This document shows positions 53,377 through 61,677 of a DNA stretch of 64,000 bases, one piece after another. Origin of the DNA: Nitrosomonas sp. (GTDB taxonomy: Bacteria > Pseudomonadota > Gammaproteobacteria > Burkholderiales > Nitrosomonadaceae); contig JAMXAG010000002.1 in NCBI GenBank assembly GCA_024281675.1, forward strand, positions 186,001 through 250,000, in the 5' to 3' direction. The position numbers and the translations under genes are program-made. Positions within the stretch are counted from its first letter, which is position 1. The number at the start of each line of letters is the position of its first letter. The notes under the pieces are model-generated. The model saw only the letters and a program-made list of their open reading frames with translations, was not told where the DNA came from and ran no database searches.

Positions 53377-54828
53377 ATGGGTGAGCAGAACTCAAATGGC
53401 AATGAATTAGTGGGTAGAGTACCCATCCAGGCTTATTTATCGTACCGCCATTCGGCCGAAACTAAAACAGCACGTGATTTATTAAAAGCACACTGCGCTG
53501 ACCATAATATTCAATTAATTTATGATGAAGAACAGCTTAAGATCGGCGAAAGTATTACAGCGTTCATGGATGAAATCGCGAATGCGCAATGTATATTCAT
53601 TTTTCTGACACAATCCTATTTTGAATCCGCGTATACGTTATACGAACTGATTAAAATTAACCAATGTCGTGAGGAACATAAACCATTCGTTGTTCTAATC
53701 AAAGTGTCAGAAGCAATGCACAAAATTTCGGTTGGTGATGTAAAAATTCATTGCTGGGATGGCGATGACGATAGCCGCAGAAAATGCCGAGATGATTTAA
53801 CCACGAAACTTAACCCTCATTCAAGCGATTCAGATAAAACATGGCAGGAGATCGAAGCGGCATTTCAAGCAATGCTTAACCCTTTTCTCGACAAAATACA
53901 ATTTTCGCTCGAAGGATTAGATAAGGATACAGTTCTAGAAAACCATGTCATGGAAGTTTATAGAAAGATTGGTGATGAGATACAGGAGATAAAGAAAAAA
54001 CTTAGTCACGACATCAAAACAAAAATCACGTTGATTCTGAAAAATAGAAAACCTATTTTTCTCAATAGAATTAGTGAAAAATTAGGGATAGGTAACAGTG
54101 CAGTTGATGAAATTGCCCAATATCTAGTGGAACAAGAAGATGTTAAAGACATCATCAAAAGACTTACGGAGGTTCTCATAGATCTAAAAAGAGAAGCTAA
54201 TAATCTTGAAAAATGGTATGAGAGTCATGCCATTGCTGAGCAACTTTGTGGGTGGCTATTGATTAAAACTGTAGATCATGTGTGGTGGTTCAATCATAAA
54301 TCAAAACTAAGAAAAATTGAGAAGGTGCTGATTAGTGACATTCTTTTGGAGGAAATGGCTTTTGTTGAGATTATTATTTCCAGGGATTTATTCCAACCAG
54401 CTAAATTTATACGTGATGTGTTTGGAAAAGCGCAGCCATTTACTGAAGATTCAAGTTCTAATTTTATTTTTGATGCAAGTCAAAAGGCGCTCGAAGAGGA
54501 TTTTTTAGTAACCTTATATAGAAGATTATTTACCGCTTCTGCTGCGGTGAAAGGGTTAGATGCGCTAAAAGAAGATATTGCTTTGCAGATCAATACAAGG
54601 GTGTCAGATGAGCGTAGGTGCATTTACTATGTAATCAATGAAACCACGATGAATAGTTTGAAATCTATTCGTGGTATTGATGAGTGGGCGAGTCAATTGG
54701 AAGGTAAATTGCGGTTTATCTACGTGCCAACATTTAATAACGAAGCAACAAAGCAAGCTCAGTCTCCCTATCTCGACCAAAAAGCGTTGCTTTTTCAAAT
54801 AGCCGAATTATTAAGAATAAAAGATTAA
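53377..54828 (+). CDS. TIR domain protein, first gene of a putative conflict system
   Basis: A 483-residue cytoplasmic protein. Residues about 17-135 form a TIR domain (IQAYLSYRHSAETKTARDLL; then FLTQSYFESAYTLYELIKIN, with Glu90 at the catalytic position). The remainder is helical. It has a possible winged-helix segment near 215-265 and a charged C-terminal region (KEDIALQINTRVSDERRCIY near 406) that I do not recognise. Its AT-rich codon use contrasts with the next three genes. It ends 21 bp before the MoxR gene, so co-transcription is likely. As an NADase or signal effector it would be the toxic output; this is inference. Confidence 0.78.
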   Translation: MGEQNSNGNELVGRVPIQAYLSYRHSAETKTARDLLKAHCADHNIQLIYDEEQLKIGESITAFMDEIANAQCIFIFLTQSYFESAYTLYELIKINQCREEHKPFVVLIKVSEAMHKISVGDVKIHCWDGDDDSRRKCRDDLTTKLNPHSSDSDKTWQEIEAAFQAMLNPFLDKIQFSLEGLDKDTVLENHVMEVYRKIGDEIQEIKKKLSHDIKTKITLILKNRKPIFLNRISEKLGIGNSAVDEIAQYLVEQEDVKDIIKRLTEVLIDLKREANNLEKWYESHAIAEQLCGWLLIKTVDHVWWFNHKSKLRKIEKVLISDILLEEMAFVEIIISRDLFQPAKFIRDVFGKAQPFTEDSSSNFIFDASQKALEEDFLVTLYRRLFTASAAVKGLDALKEDIALQINTRVSDERRCIYYVINETTMNSLKSIRGIDEWASQLEGKLRFIYVPTFNNEATKQAQSPYLDQKALLFQIAELLRIKD

Positions 54829-54849
54829 AATTACTTAAAAATTAAACTT

Positions 54850-55872
54850 ATGACCCAATTTCTCAAACCTGAACAATTCCTTCCCGATGGCTTCATCGTG
54901 ACGAATCCCCATAATCAGCTTCACCATATTTTTGATGAAGCCGATTGCTATGCGCTATGGGCCGCCTATGCTGCAGGTAGACCGCTATTGGTACGTGGCA
55001 AGCCCGGTACAGGGAAAAGCCAAATGGCCAAGGCCATTGCTGAACAATTAGGTTGGACATTTGTCAGCGAAGTGATTCGGGGCAGCACCGAATTGAGCGA
55101 TCTGCACTGGCATTTCGATGCAATTGGGCGTTTGAGTGAAGCGCAAGCAATGAGCTTCAGGCCCAAGGAGACTGCTGACGATTGGGAGAATCGCATCAAT
55201 CCCTTGCGTTTCCTGTCACCGGGTGCGTTTTGGTGGGCGTATGACTGGGTGTCGGCTGAACAACAGTATCAAGCTTGTGTGACTCAATTGCGCCCAAGGC
55301 CTGACTGGGCGCAAGATCCATCAGGGCAAGCGCAGTCGCAGCCGCAGGGGATTGTGCTACTGCTCGATGAAATCGATAAGGCCGAGCCCGATTTGCCTAA
55401 TGGCTTGCTGGAAACGCTAGGGCAGTATCAATTCACGGTACCGTATCTCAATCAGCGGCAGGTGCAGGCGAGCATCAAAAACCCGATCGAGGCTGATCCG
55501 GCGCGTTTGCTCGTGGTGATTACCACCAATGAGGAGCGTGAGCTGCCGACTGCCTTTGTGCGTCGCTGCTTGGTGCATACCTTGAAAATGGAGGAATCAG
55601 CTGAGACAGTAGGCGGTATCGAAAAACGCGTGCAATGGCTCATGCAGCGCGGACAATTACATTTTGGCCAGCACATCAGTGAACAGGTCTATCGCCAGGC
55701 AGCGGAGCTTCTATGGCAAGACCGAATGTCAGCGAGTTATACGCGTTACCCACCCGGACTAGCGGAGTACATTGATTTACTCAAAGCGCTGCACCGTCTT
55801 AAGCACGACGAGCAGGAGAGCCGTTTGACTAAAATTGCCAGTTATACCTTGAAAAAAGAGGTTGTGGAGTAA
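54850..55872 (+). CDS. MoxR-family AAA+ ATPase
   Basis: A 340-residue ATPase. Walker A is GKPGTGKSQMAKAIAEQLGW near residue 50, Walker B is IVLLLDEIDKAEPDLPNGLL near 168, and the arginine region TAFVRRCLVHTL is near 235. The insertion and lid regions are of the MoxR type, similar to NorQ but with a longer insert between Walker A and B. It is expected to remodel a vWA partner, here probably the next gene, 5 bp downstream. Base composition is GC-richer than the TIR gene. Confidence 0.88.
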   Translation: MTQFLKPEQFLPDGFIVTNPHNQLHHIFDEADCYALWAAYAAGRPLLVRGKPGTGKSQMAKAIAEQLGWTFVSEVIRGSTELSDLHWHFDAIGRLSEAQAMSFRPKETADDWENRINPLRFLSPGAFWWAYDWVSAEQQYQACVTQLRPRPDWAQDPSGQAQSQPQGIVLLLDEIDKAEPDLPNGLLETLGQYQFTVPYLNQRQVQASIKNPIEADPARLLVVITTNEERELPTAFVRRCLVHTLKMEESAETVGGIEKRVQWLMQRGQLHFGQHISEQVYRQAAELLWQDRMSASYTRYPPGLAEYIDLLKALHRLKHDEQESRLTKIASYTLKKEVVE

Positions 55873-55877
55873 AGCCT

Positions 55878-58607
55878 ATGGCATGGGAGCGGTTGGCACT
55901 TGTCCAAGCGGTTGGCGAAAATGCGCTTGCTTTGCAGAAAGTGGCGGATGTGTTTGGTTTTGAATCGAAACAACCGCCCTATCCTTTCCCAAAACCGGAT
56001 CAGGCTAATGAGTCTGGAGGCGATCAAAAAAACCGCCCAGATCCGGTCATCGATAGTGCGATTAGCCAAACCACGGCGCGACCCTCCGCGCTCTTTTTAC
56101 GCGTCAATCGCATCGAACAACGGGTCTCGCAAAACGAAGACACGCACGCACGGCCGCATTATCTCGATAATCCGGAGTTGCGTCTGGATCTAGCTTCATC
56201 GGCGCAAGGCACGTATCGTTTTGCGCCGCCACCTCCCTTGCTACCCATGTCGCGCTTGCTGCCCTTTTTGCATCATGGCTTAGGGCCAATCAAAACGGCC
56301 GGCTGGATCGATTTTTCTCGGTTGACGCGCCAAATCGCGCAAGGAAAATCTATTCGCCGCCTACCGCATGTACAGCAGCGGCGCTGGCCGCAGCGTTTGC
56401 ACATCATCGTGGATACACGGATGAGTTTAGAAACTTTCTGGTCTGATTTTGCGTTTATCATTTCCCAGCTTAAGAAATGGTTAGGAGCTGATGCCGTTAC
56501 CGTCATCCGGTTTGATGAAGCGACATTCGGCGAACCGCAGATGCACGCTATTGCTTGGCCGACGAAACCCCACGATCGCTGGTTCATCTGGCATGTGCCG
56601 GCGCCGGAGGAATCGCTATTGATTCTGAGCGATTTGGGCATGACGGAAGCCCATTCGGGTGTTCGGCATCACTGGCAGCAATTTTTCCAACGCTTGCGGC
56701 TCCACCCAGCTCCGATACTAACCCTGAGTCCGGCGATCCAATCGCCACAGAATCGGCAATTTTGCCAACTTGCCCGACCGAATCCGTTGCATGATCAGGT
56801 GCGTTTGCCCCGTCACCCTTCGAAGAAAGGGTTTCACTTGCCCGAACCGGATACTGAAACGGTGAATGATATGCTTTCCTGGTTATCGGTTTTGCCCATC
56901 GTGGATACGGGTTTGCTGCGCCGGTTGCGCAAAAGCTTACAATGGGGCGGCAGCGAGCTGGAGTGCCTGATCTGGAATCACCCGCATGTCAACCAAACGA
57001 GTTTGGGGATTCGCATCCAAGACTCGGTCGCCGAGACCTACCGCCAACGCTACCAGCAGAAATTCGCGGGCACTGAGGCTGCCGCTCAGCAATTCTGGCA
57101 AATCGTGCATGAGCATCACGCCAAGGCTTTTGAAGGGCTGCGCCAGCTTGAAGCACTCAATCACGGTATCGTGGAAAATGAGCACAATGCCGAAGTGCAA
57201 GCCTATTGCCAGAGACTATGCGCGACCTTGACGCAAGCGATGCCAGAATCGCCCCAGCAAAAAGCTTTGCAGATGCAAAGCCGCACCATGCTCGAATCGC
57301 TTCCCGACAGCGTTTGGAGCAGTCAGCTCGATCATCTGGCGTATGATCTGTATGCCATGGTGCATCAGGCAGAAATACGTGCCGGCCAATGGCCGGAATC
57401 CTTACCGCCCGGATTTGATCCAACCCGTTTACAATGGATTCTGGATACGGAGCAACACCATCAGCGCATGCAATGGCACGTGCTGCAAACCGGTGCGCAG
57501 GGTCAGTTTATATGTCAGCCGCAAACAGAGGCAGTAACCTCAAGGTTACCACCTGTTGCCGTGCTTGAGGCGCACGCTGCGTTTCCGCCCACCTATCAGG
57601 CCTCATCGGGCACAACGCAATCGCGTGGCATGGTTCAGCCAACGCAGGTGTTCTCCGCCGTTAATACCTCGGTGATACTTGAAACGAGCTTGCAGTGTGT
57701 GGAATTGCAAGCCATCCCTAAGCCAAACTGGGCACTCAGCATTCGGGCAAATCGCTCAGGATTAGCGGTTGATCTGCCGGCTTGGCAAGGAAAGTCAGCG
57801 ACTGCACCTTGGCAACCTGGCTCTGGAACCATACCGGGGCGCTGGCAAATACCTATTCCATGGGTCTTGGATGAATTGGGTTTATACGCTGATCTTAATT
57901 TTCAAGGTGTTATTCAGCGTTTCCGTTGGATTGCACCCGGAGCCTTTTTGATGGGGTCACCGGAATTTGAACCAGAAAAAGGAGAAAATGAAATTCAACA
58001 TGGAGTAACCCTGACGCAAGGGTTTTGGTTGGCGGATAGCGCGTGTACTCAAGCATTATGGCAAGCGGTGATGGGTGAAAATCCGGCCTATTTTCAAGAC
58101 AGTTTGGATCATCCGGTTGAATATGTGAATTGGGATGATGTACAGAGCTTTATCCAAGCACTCAATACGCAGTTGCCTGATTTGCACGCCAGATTGCCGA
58201 CTGAGGCTGAGTGGGAGTATGCGTGCCGTGCGGGCACCACGACTCCGTTTTCATTCGGAGAGACTATTACGCCTGAGCAAGTGAATTATGATCCGCATGC
58301 TGGCAGAGAAAAAGAACGGTATCGGGAGAAAACCGTGCCGGTTAAATCTTTACCCCCGAATCCCTGGGGGTTATATGAAATGCACGGGAATGTTTGGGAG
58401 TGGTGTTCGGATTGGTATGGCGCATATCCAACCGCTGCAGTGACTGATCCACTGGGTCCCGCTACTGGAGGGAGTCGCGTGTTGCGTGGCGGGTCCTGGA
58501 ACGGATACGCCGGGAGGATTCGTTCTGCTTACCGCTTAAATATCGTGCCTACCCACCGCTTTATCATCATCGGCTTTCGTCTTGTCCTAGGTCCAGCGGG
58601 GGTCTAG
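55878..58607 (+). CDS. vWA-like protein fused to an FGE-type (C-type lectin fold) domain
   Basis: A 909-residue protein. Residues 1-135 are proline-rich. A degenerate von Willebrand-like domain (about 170-330) contains RLHIIVDTRMSLETF and LLILSDLGMTEAH in place of a full MIDAS. A helical linker follows. Residues about 676-909 are a formylglycine-generating-enzyme-like domain (FLMGSPEFE, then NWDDVQSFIQAL, LPTEAEWEYACRAGT, HGNVWEWCSD, VLRGGSW). The catalytic cysteines of true FGE are missing, so it is a likely ligand-binding lectin fold. Codons 875-898 form the variable segment discussed in the findings. Resembles SAV_2336-type MoxR-associated proteins. Confidence 0.82.
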   Translation: MAWERLALVQAVGENALALQKVADVFGFESKQPPYPFPKPDQANESGGDQKNRPDPVIDSAISQTTARPSALFLRVNRIEQRVSQNEDTHARPHYLDNPELRLDLASSAQGTYRFAPPPPLLPMSRLLPFLHHGLGPIKTAGWIDFSRLTRQIAQGKSIRRLPHVQQRRWPQRLHIIVDTRMSLETFWSDFAFIISQLKKWLGADAVTVIRFDEATFGEPQMHAIAWPTKPHDRWFIWHVPAPEESLLILSDLGMTEAHSGVRHHWQQFFQRLRLHPAPILTLSPAIQSPQNRQFCQLARPNPLHDQVRLPRHPSKKGFHLPEPDTETVNDMLSWLSVLPIVDTGLLRRLRKSLQWGGSELECLIWNHPHVNQTSLGIRIQDSVAETYRQRYQQKFAGTEAAAQQFWQIVHEHHAKAFEGLRQLEALNHGIVENEHNAEVQAYCQRLCATLTQAMPESPQQKALQMQSRTMLESLPDSVWSSQLDHLAYDLYAMVHQAEIRAGQWPESLPPGFDPTRLQWILDTEQHHQRMQWHVLQTGAQGQFICQPQTEAVTSRLPPVAVLEAHAAFPPTYQASSGTTQSRGMVQPTQVFSAVNTSVILETSLQCVELQAIPKPNWALSIRANRSGLAVDLPAWQGKSATAPWQPGSGTIPGRWQIPIPWVLDELGLYADLNFQGVIQRFRWIAPGAFLMGSPEFEPEKGENEIQHGVTLTQGFWLADSACTQALWQAVMGENPAYFQDSLDHPVEYVNWDDVQSFIQALNTQLPDLHARLPTEAEWEYACRAGTTTPFSFGETITPEQVNYDPHAGREKERYREKTVPVKSLPPNPWGLYEMHGNVWEWCSDWYGAYPTAAVTDPLGPATGGSRVLRGGSWNGYAGRIRSAYRLNIVPTHRFIIIGFRLVLGPAGV
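58500..58571 (+). repeat. Candidate variable region 1 (DGR-like)
   Basis: Twenty-four codons within the FGE-type domain of the 909-residue protein. Aligned codon by codon to 59270-59341, 15 codons differ and all differ in amino acid; the other nine are identical in nucleotide sequence. The segment sits after RGGSW and before GFRL, the standard position of retroelement-diversified residues in this fold. Confidence 0.55.
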
Positions 58608-59374
58608 TGGATACGAAGTTACTTCCTCCCATTTTTCCAACTGTTTGGACCAGTGAATGGGGGGAGGACGAATTGGGTTTGTATTTGGATTTGGACTATC
58701 AAAATGTAACACAGCGTTTCCGCTGGATTGCACCCGGAACCTTTTTGATGGGATCACCTGAAACACAACATGCGGTCACGTTGACGCAAGGGTTTTGGTT
58801 GGCGGATAGTGCGTGTACTCAAGCATTATGGCAAGCGGTGATGGGTGAAAATCCGGCCTATTTTCAAGACAGTTTGGATCATCCAGTTGAATATGTGAAT
58901 TGGGATGATGTACAGAGCTTTATCCAAGCACTCAATACGCAGTTGCCTGATTTGCACGCCAGATTGCCGACTGAGGCTGAGTGGGAGTATGCGTGCCGTG
59001 CGGGCACTACGACTCCGTTTTCATTCGGAGAGACTATTACGCCTGAGAAAGTGAATTATGATCCGCATGCTGGCGTAGAAATAGGACGGATTCTGGGAAA
59101 AACAGTACCCGTCAAATCTTTACCCTCCAATCCCTGGGGATTATATGAAATGCACGGCAATGTCTGGGAATGGTGTTCGGATGGGTATGGCGACTATCCA
59201 ACCGAAGCAGTGATCGATCCATTCGGGCCCACTACAGGACAGAACCGCGTGTTGCGTGGTGGGTCCTGGCGCAGCAGCGCCTGGAGGACGCGTTCTGCTT
59301 ACCGCCACAGGGACGAGCCTGTCAATCGCATCAACCGCTTCGGCTTTCGTCTTGCCCTAGGTCCAGATAGGTAA
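58607..59374 (+). CDS. Stand-alone FGE-type (C-type lectin fold) domain protein
   Basis: A 255-residue protein that is nearly all FGE-like domain: FLMGSPETQHAVTLTQGFWL near residue 46, LPTEAEWEYACRAGT near 120 and RVLRGGSW near 214. It starts with GTG, whose first base is the last base of the preceding TAG. Over 58782-59074 it is about 98.6% identical (about 4 differences in 293 bases by reading) to 58012-58304 of the previous gene. Its 3' part is diverged and then hypervariable (codons 222-245). Lacking the catalytic cysteines, it probably binds ligands. It ends the four-gene block. Confidence 0.83.
   Translation: MDTKLLPPIFPTVWTSEWGEDELGLYLDLDYQNVTQRFRWIAPGTFLMGSPETQHAVTLTQGFWLADSACTQALWQAVMGENPAYFQDSLDHPVEYVNWDDVQSFIQALNTQLPDLHARLPTEAEWEYACRAGTTTPFSFGETITPEKVNYDPHAGVEIGRILGKTVPVKSLPSNPWGLYEMHGNVWEWCSDGYGDYPTEAVIDPFGPTTGQNRVLRGGSWRSSAWRTRSAYRHRDEPVNRINRFGFRLALGPDR
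59270..59341 (+). repeat. Candidate variable region 2 (DGR-like)
   Basis: The counterpart of 58500-58571 in the stand-alone FGE-type gene. It is bounded by identical codons for GSW upstream and GFRL downstream, with an internal RSAYR block identical at the nucleotide level between copies. Confidence 0.55.
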
Positions 59375-59391
59375 CCCGAATTCAATGGATA

Positions 59392-59874
59392 TCAACGGCC
59401 TATGTTTAATCCGTGATCCATATGGATTTTTTCATGAGCGGGCGCCTCATTGTACTGACAAAAACCATTGTAGACCCATTGGTTAGTAGTAGCACCGTTC
59501 GTTTGTTCGATGGTATGGCGGTATACATATTGGTCGCCCACTGGGTTAATTTCGATTCGAATAACGGTTGGCAGCATTGCCTTAATGACGCCATCCAAAG
59601 ATTTTATGGTAGTGTTTTCGATATAAGCAACGTTCGGACGGATTCCTTTTTCACCGTCGTATTCGACTACAAATTCCCGGCAGGGCGGCGCAGAGTATTC
59701 CGTATTGGCCTGGCATCGAGCGGTTTGATGTTTCCCATTCACCCATGAATCGTAGGATGAAATGGCGCACGTCCAGTATTTATGGATCGGATGGGTTGCT
59801 CCAGAATTCTGAGCCGGCAATGGCTTGGGGATTATCAAGATGAGCACCATAAATAGGGTTGTTGATGTTTTCAT
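59392..59874 (-). CDS. Small secreted protein, unknown
   Basis: A 160-residue protein with a signal peptide (residues 1-21, ending PLPAQ). The mature part has four cysteines (TCAIS, ARCQAN, PPCREF, GFCQYN), which suggests disulfides in the periplasm. No family recognised. It is convergent with the FGE-type gene and ends 17 bp past its stop. The tyrosinase gene lies upstream on the same strand, beyond a strong hairpin. Confidence 0.7.
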   Translation of the reverse strand: MKTSTTLFMVLILIIPKPLPAQNSGATHPIHKYWTCAISSYDSWVNGKHQTARCQANTEYSAPPCREFVVEYDGEKGIRPNVAYIENTTIKSLDGVIKAMLPTVIRIEINPVGDQYVYRHTIEQTNGATTNQWVYNGFCQYNEAPAHEKIHMDHGLNIGR

Positions 59875-59930
59875 AGCTATAGGTTCGACAACTGTTTTTA
59901 CGACTTTGTTTCCAAGAAAGAAAGTACTAC

Positions 59931-59960
59931 GCGACCTAAAACCATACCGTTTTAGGTCGC
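59931..59960 (-). terminator. Strong hairpin after the tyrosinase gene
   Basis: A perfect 12-bp stem (GCGACCTAAAAC / GTTTTAGGTCGC) with a 6-nt loop lies 12 bp past the stop of the tyrosinase gene. No T-run follows on either strand. It is a probable terminator or mRNA 3'-end stabiliser. Confidence 0.6.
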
Positions 59961-59972
59961 GGGTAACAGCTG

Positions 59973-61397
59973 TTAAGTCCTTCTAACCGAGATGCCATAG
60001 TTTCCTGTACCGGTTGGGCTGTAATGCCTGATCCGAACGTAGTAAATGCCAGGAGTCAGGACACGAATTATTTGCGAGTTGCTACCGGGCCCACTATCGT
60101 CATCTTGGCTGATAAAAGCGTTTTGGTTGTCGGGGCCATTCAACGTCAGGAATGTGTCAGTATTTCCTGACGTTACGATCGTATAAGTCGCCGTTTGCGA
60201 AGCGTTAAACAAATAGACATCGCTTTCGTTTGTCGCTGCAATGCTTCCTTGAACTTCTGGCCCGTTCACGACGATTTCGGCCGGACCAGGAGGTTGTGCG
60301 TTTCTGTTTACCGATAGGCTGTAGTTGCCTGTCCCCGCCGCTTGATAATGACGAATCCGGATAAAATACGTGCCAGCAGATAGGTTGCTGACAATTCTTG
60401 AGTTACTGCCTTCGCCACTGTCGTCATCTTCGGTTACCAAAGCGCTTTGGCTATTAGGGCCATAGAGTGACATCCATATATCCGAGGGGCCTTGTGTTTC
60501 TAGGGTATAGGTTGACGCCAAAGGCGATACAAACCGGTACCAATCAAATTCTCCAGCTTGGCCGATATTGGCTTGATGGGATGGAGCGCCTACAGTCAAA
60601 TCAACAATTGGCACTGGAACTGGATCATCAGGACCGTAATTATATCCCATGGCAATATGGTCTGAGACTCTCCCTGGAGTGGGTGGAGTGATTTCATTTT
60701 CCCAAGGTGGCATGGGGCTATTCACATTAAATTGTCCATCCCCCTGAAACGGCGATTCAGTGGGATGCAGCTTTTGCCATTCAGCCCATAGCCGATCCAC
60801 ATTGCAATGTAACAAGAAAAATGCAGGATCATTGGGTGAGCTTCGAGTACCTGCTGAGCCGCCAATCCAAACATGCACAATATTATGAATGAGATTTTCC
60901 AGTTCAACGGTGAACGACGAGAAAGGTACCCGGCTCAGCGCTCTGAGTACTGCATTGGTCGTCGGTAAAGATGAGCCTGATCCTATCGCTCGTGTCAGTT
61001 CCACCCTTGCAGCCGGGTTGTCACGAATGGTTAGTGTCCACCGCCCAGTACTAAATGCAAATGGTCCGGTTTGTACGGCACCACCTGAGGGTACGCCATT
61101 GCCGCCCATAAAATCATTGCCCCAGAAAGAGGAGGTTAACGCCCTATCGATCGTCCAGTCCCAATAAGGAAGGTTTACGGATGGATCGATGGCTTGAAGA
61201 TCTAATTCAAGCCTGCGTAGAAACTCTCGGTGCCAGGGTAAAAACAAGGCAGTGTTATGAATTCCACTGTTAAAAAGATCGCGGTGATGTTGTACATAAC
61301 GGTCATAGATTCCGTTTGCTTTCAATTGCAAAACGGCATTGATGAAACGTGACTTTTCATCAGCCGTCAGCGTCGATTGATTTTTTCTCATGCCCAT
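59973..61397 (-). CDS. Tyrosinase-family protein with two pre-peptidase C-terminal domains
   Basis: About 474 residues from the ATG at 61397, which has GGGAG upstream; the frame extends to 61421 without a ribosome site. The copper-A histidines are in HHRDLF near residue 38 and HNTALFLPWHREFLRR near 48. The copper-B site is HNIVHVWIGG near 178 and DPAFFLLHCNVDRLWAEW near 195. Two PPC domains follow (about 280-370 and 385-474), each ending in an YYVRIRHYSPTGTGNY-like block. No signal peptide is visible. It should oxidise phenols with bound dicopper; the natural substrate is unknown. Confidence 0.87.
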   Translation of the reverse strand: MGMRKNQSTLTADEKSRFINAVLQLKANGIYDRYVQHHRDLFNSGIHNTALFLPWHREFLRRLELDLQAIDPSVNLPYWDWTIDRALTSSFWGNDFMGGNGVPSGGAVQTGPFAFSTGRWTLTIRDNPAARVELTRAIGSGSSLPTTNAVLRALSRVPFSSFTVELENLIHNIVHVWIGGSAGTRSSPNDPAFFLLHCNVDRLWAEWQKLHPTESPFQGDGQFNVNSPMPPWENEITPPTPGRVSDHIAMGYNYGPDDPVPVPIVDLTVGAPSHQANIGQAGEFDWYRFVSPLASTYTLETQGPSDIWMSLYGPNSQSALVTEDDDSGEGSNSRIVSNLSAGTYFIRIRHYQAAGTGNYSLSVNRNAQPPGPAEIVVNGPEVQGSIAATNESDVYLFNASQTATYTIVTSGNTDTFLTLNGPDNQNAFISQDDDSGPGSNSQIIRVLTPGIYYVRIRHYSPTGTGNYGISVRRT

Positions 61398-61677
61398 TTT
61401 GCTCTCCCTATAGAGTCGCATTAAAAAGAATGATTAGAATATTCGTCTGTTAGTGTTCTCCGGTGTGATAAATCGCACTATTTTGTGGCTAGCTATCATA
61501 AGCTTGAGGTAACTTGAGGCGAAATCCAGCGGATATCGAGCATACTAAAGCCCATTCCACACCAACAGTATCTGTGAGAATGCGATTTGGAACAACAAAA
61601 ACTTGAACTCAATCGAATCTGACGAATATTCAGTCAACTTGGTTCTATTCGATCTGATTGAGCGAGTACAGTTGAAT

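Noticed and set aside
58012-59374. Possibility that the two FGE copies are an assembly duplication artefact
   Set aside because: Their 5' and 3' parts differ at many positions and each has its own frame, start and stop, so they are two real loci.
53189-59391. Search for a reverse transcriptase, Avd gene or template repeat beside the FGE genes
   Set aside because: No YxDD-bearing frame and no third copy of the CGTTCTGCTTACCGC-type block were found in the window, so only target-like genes are claimed.
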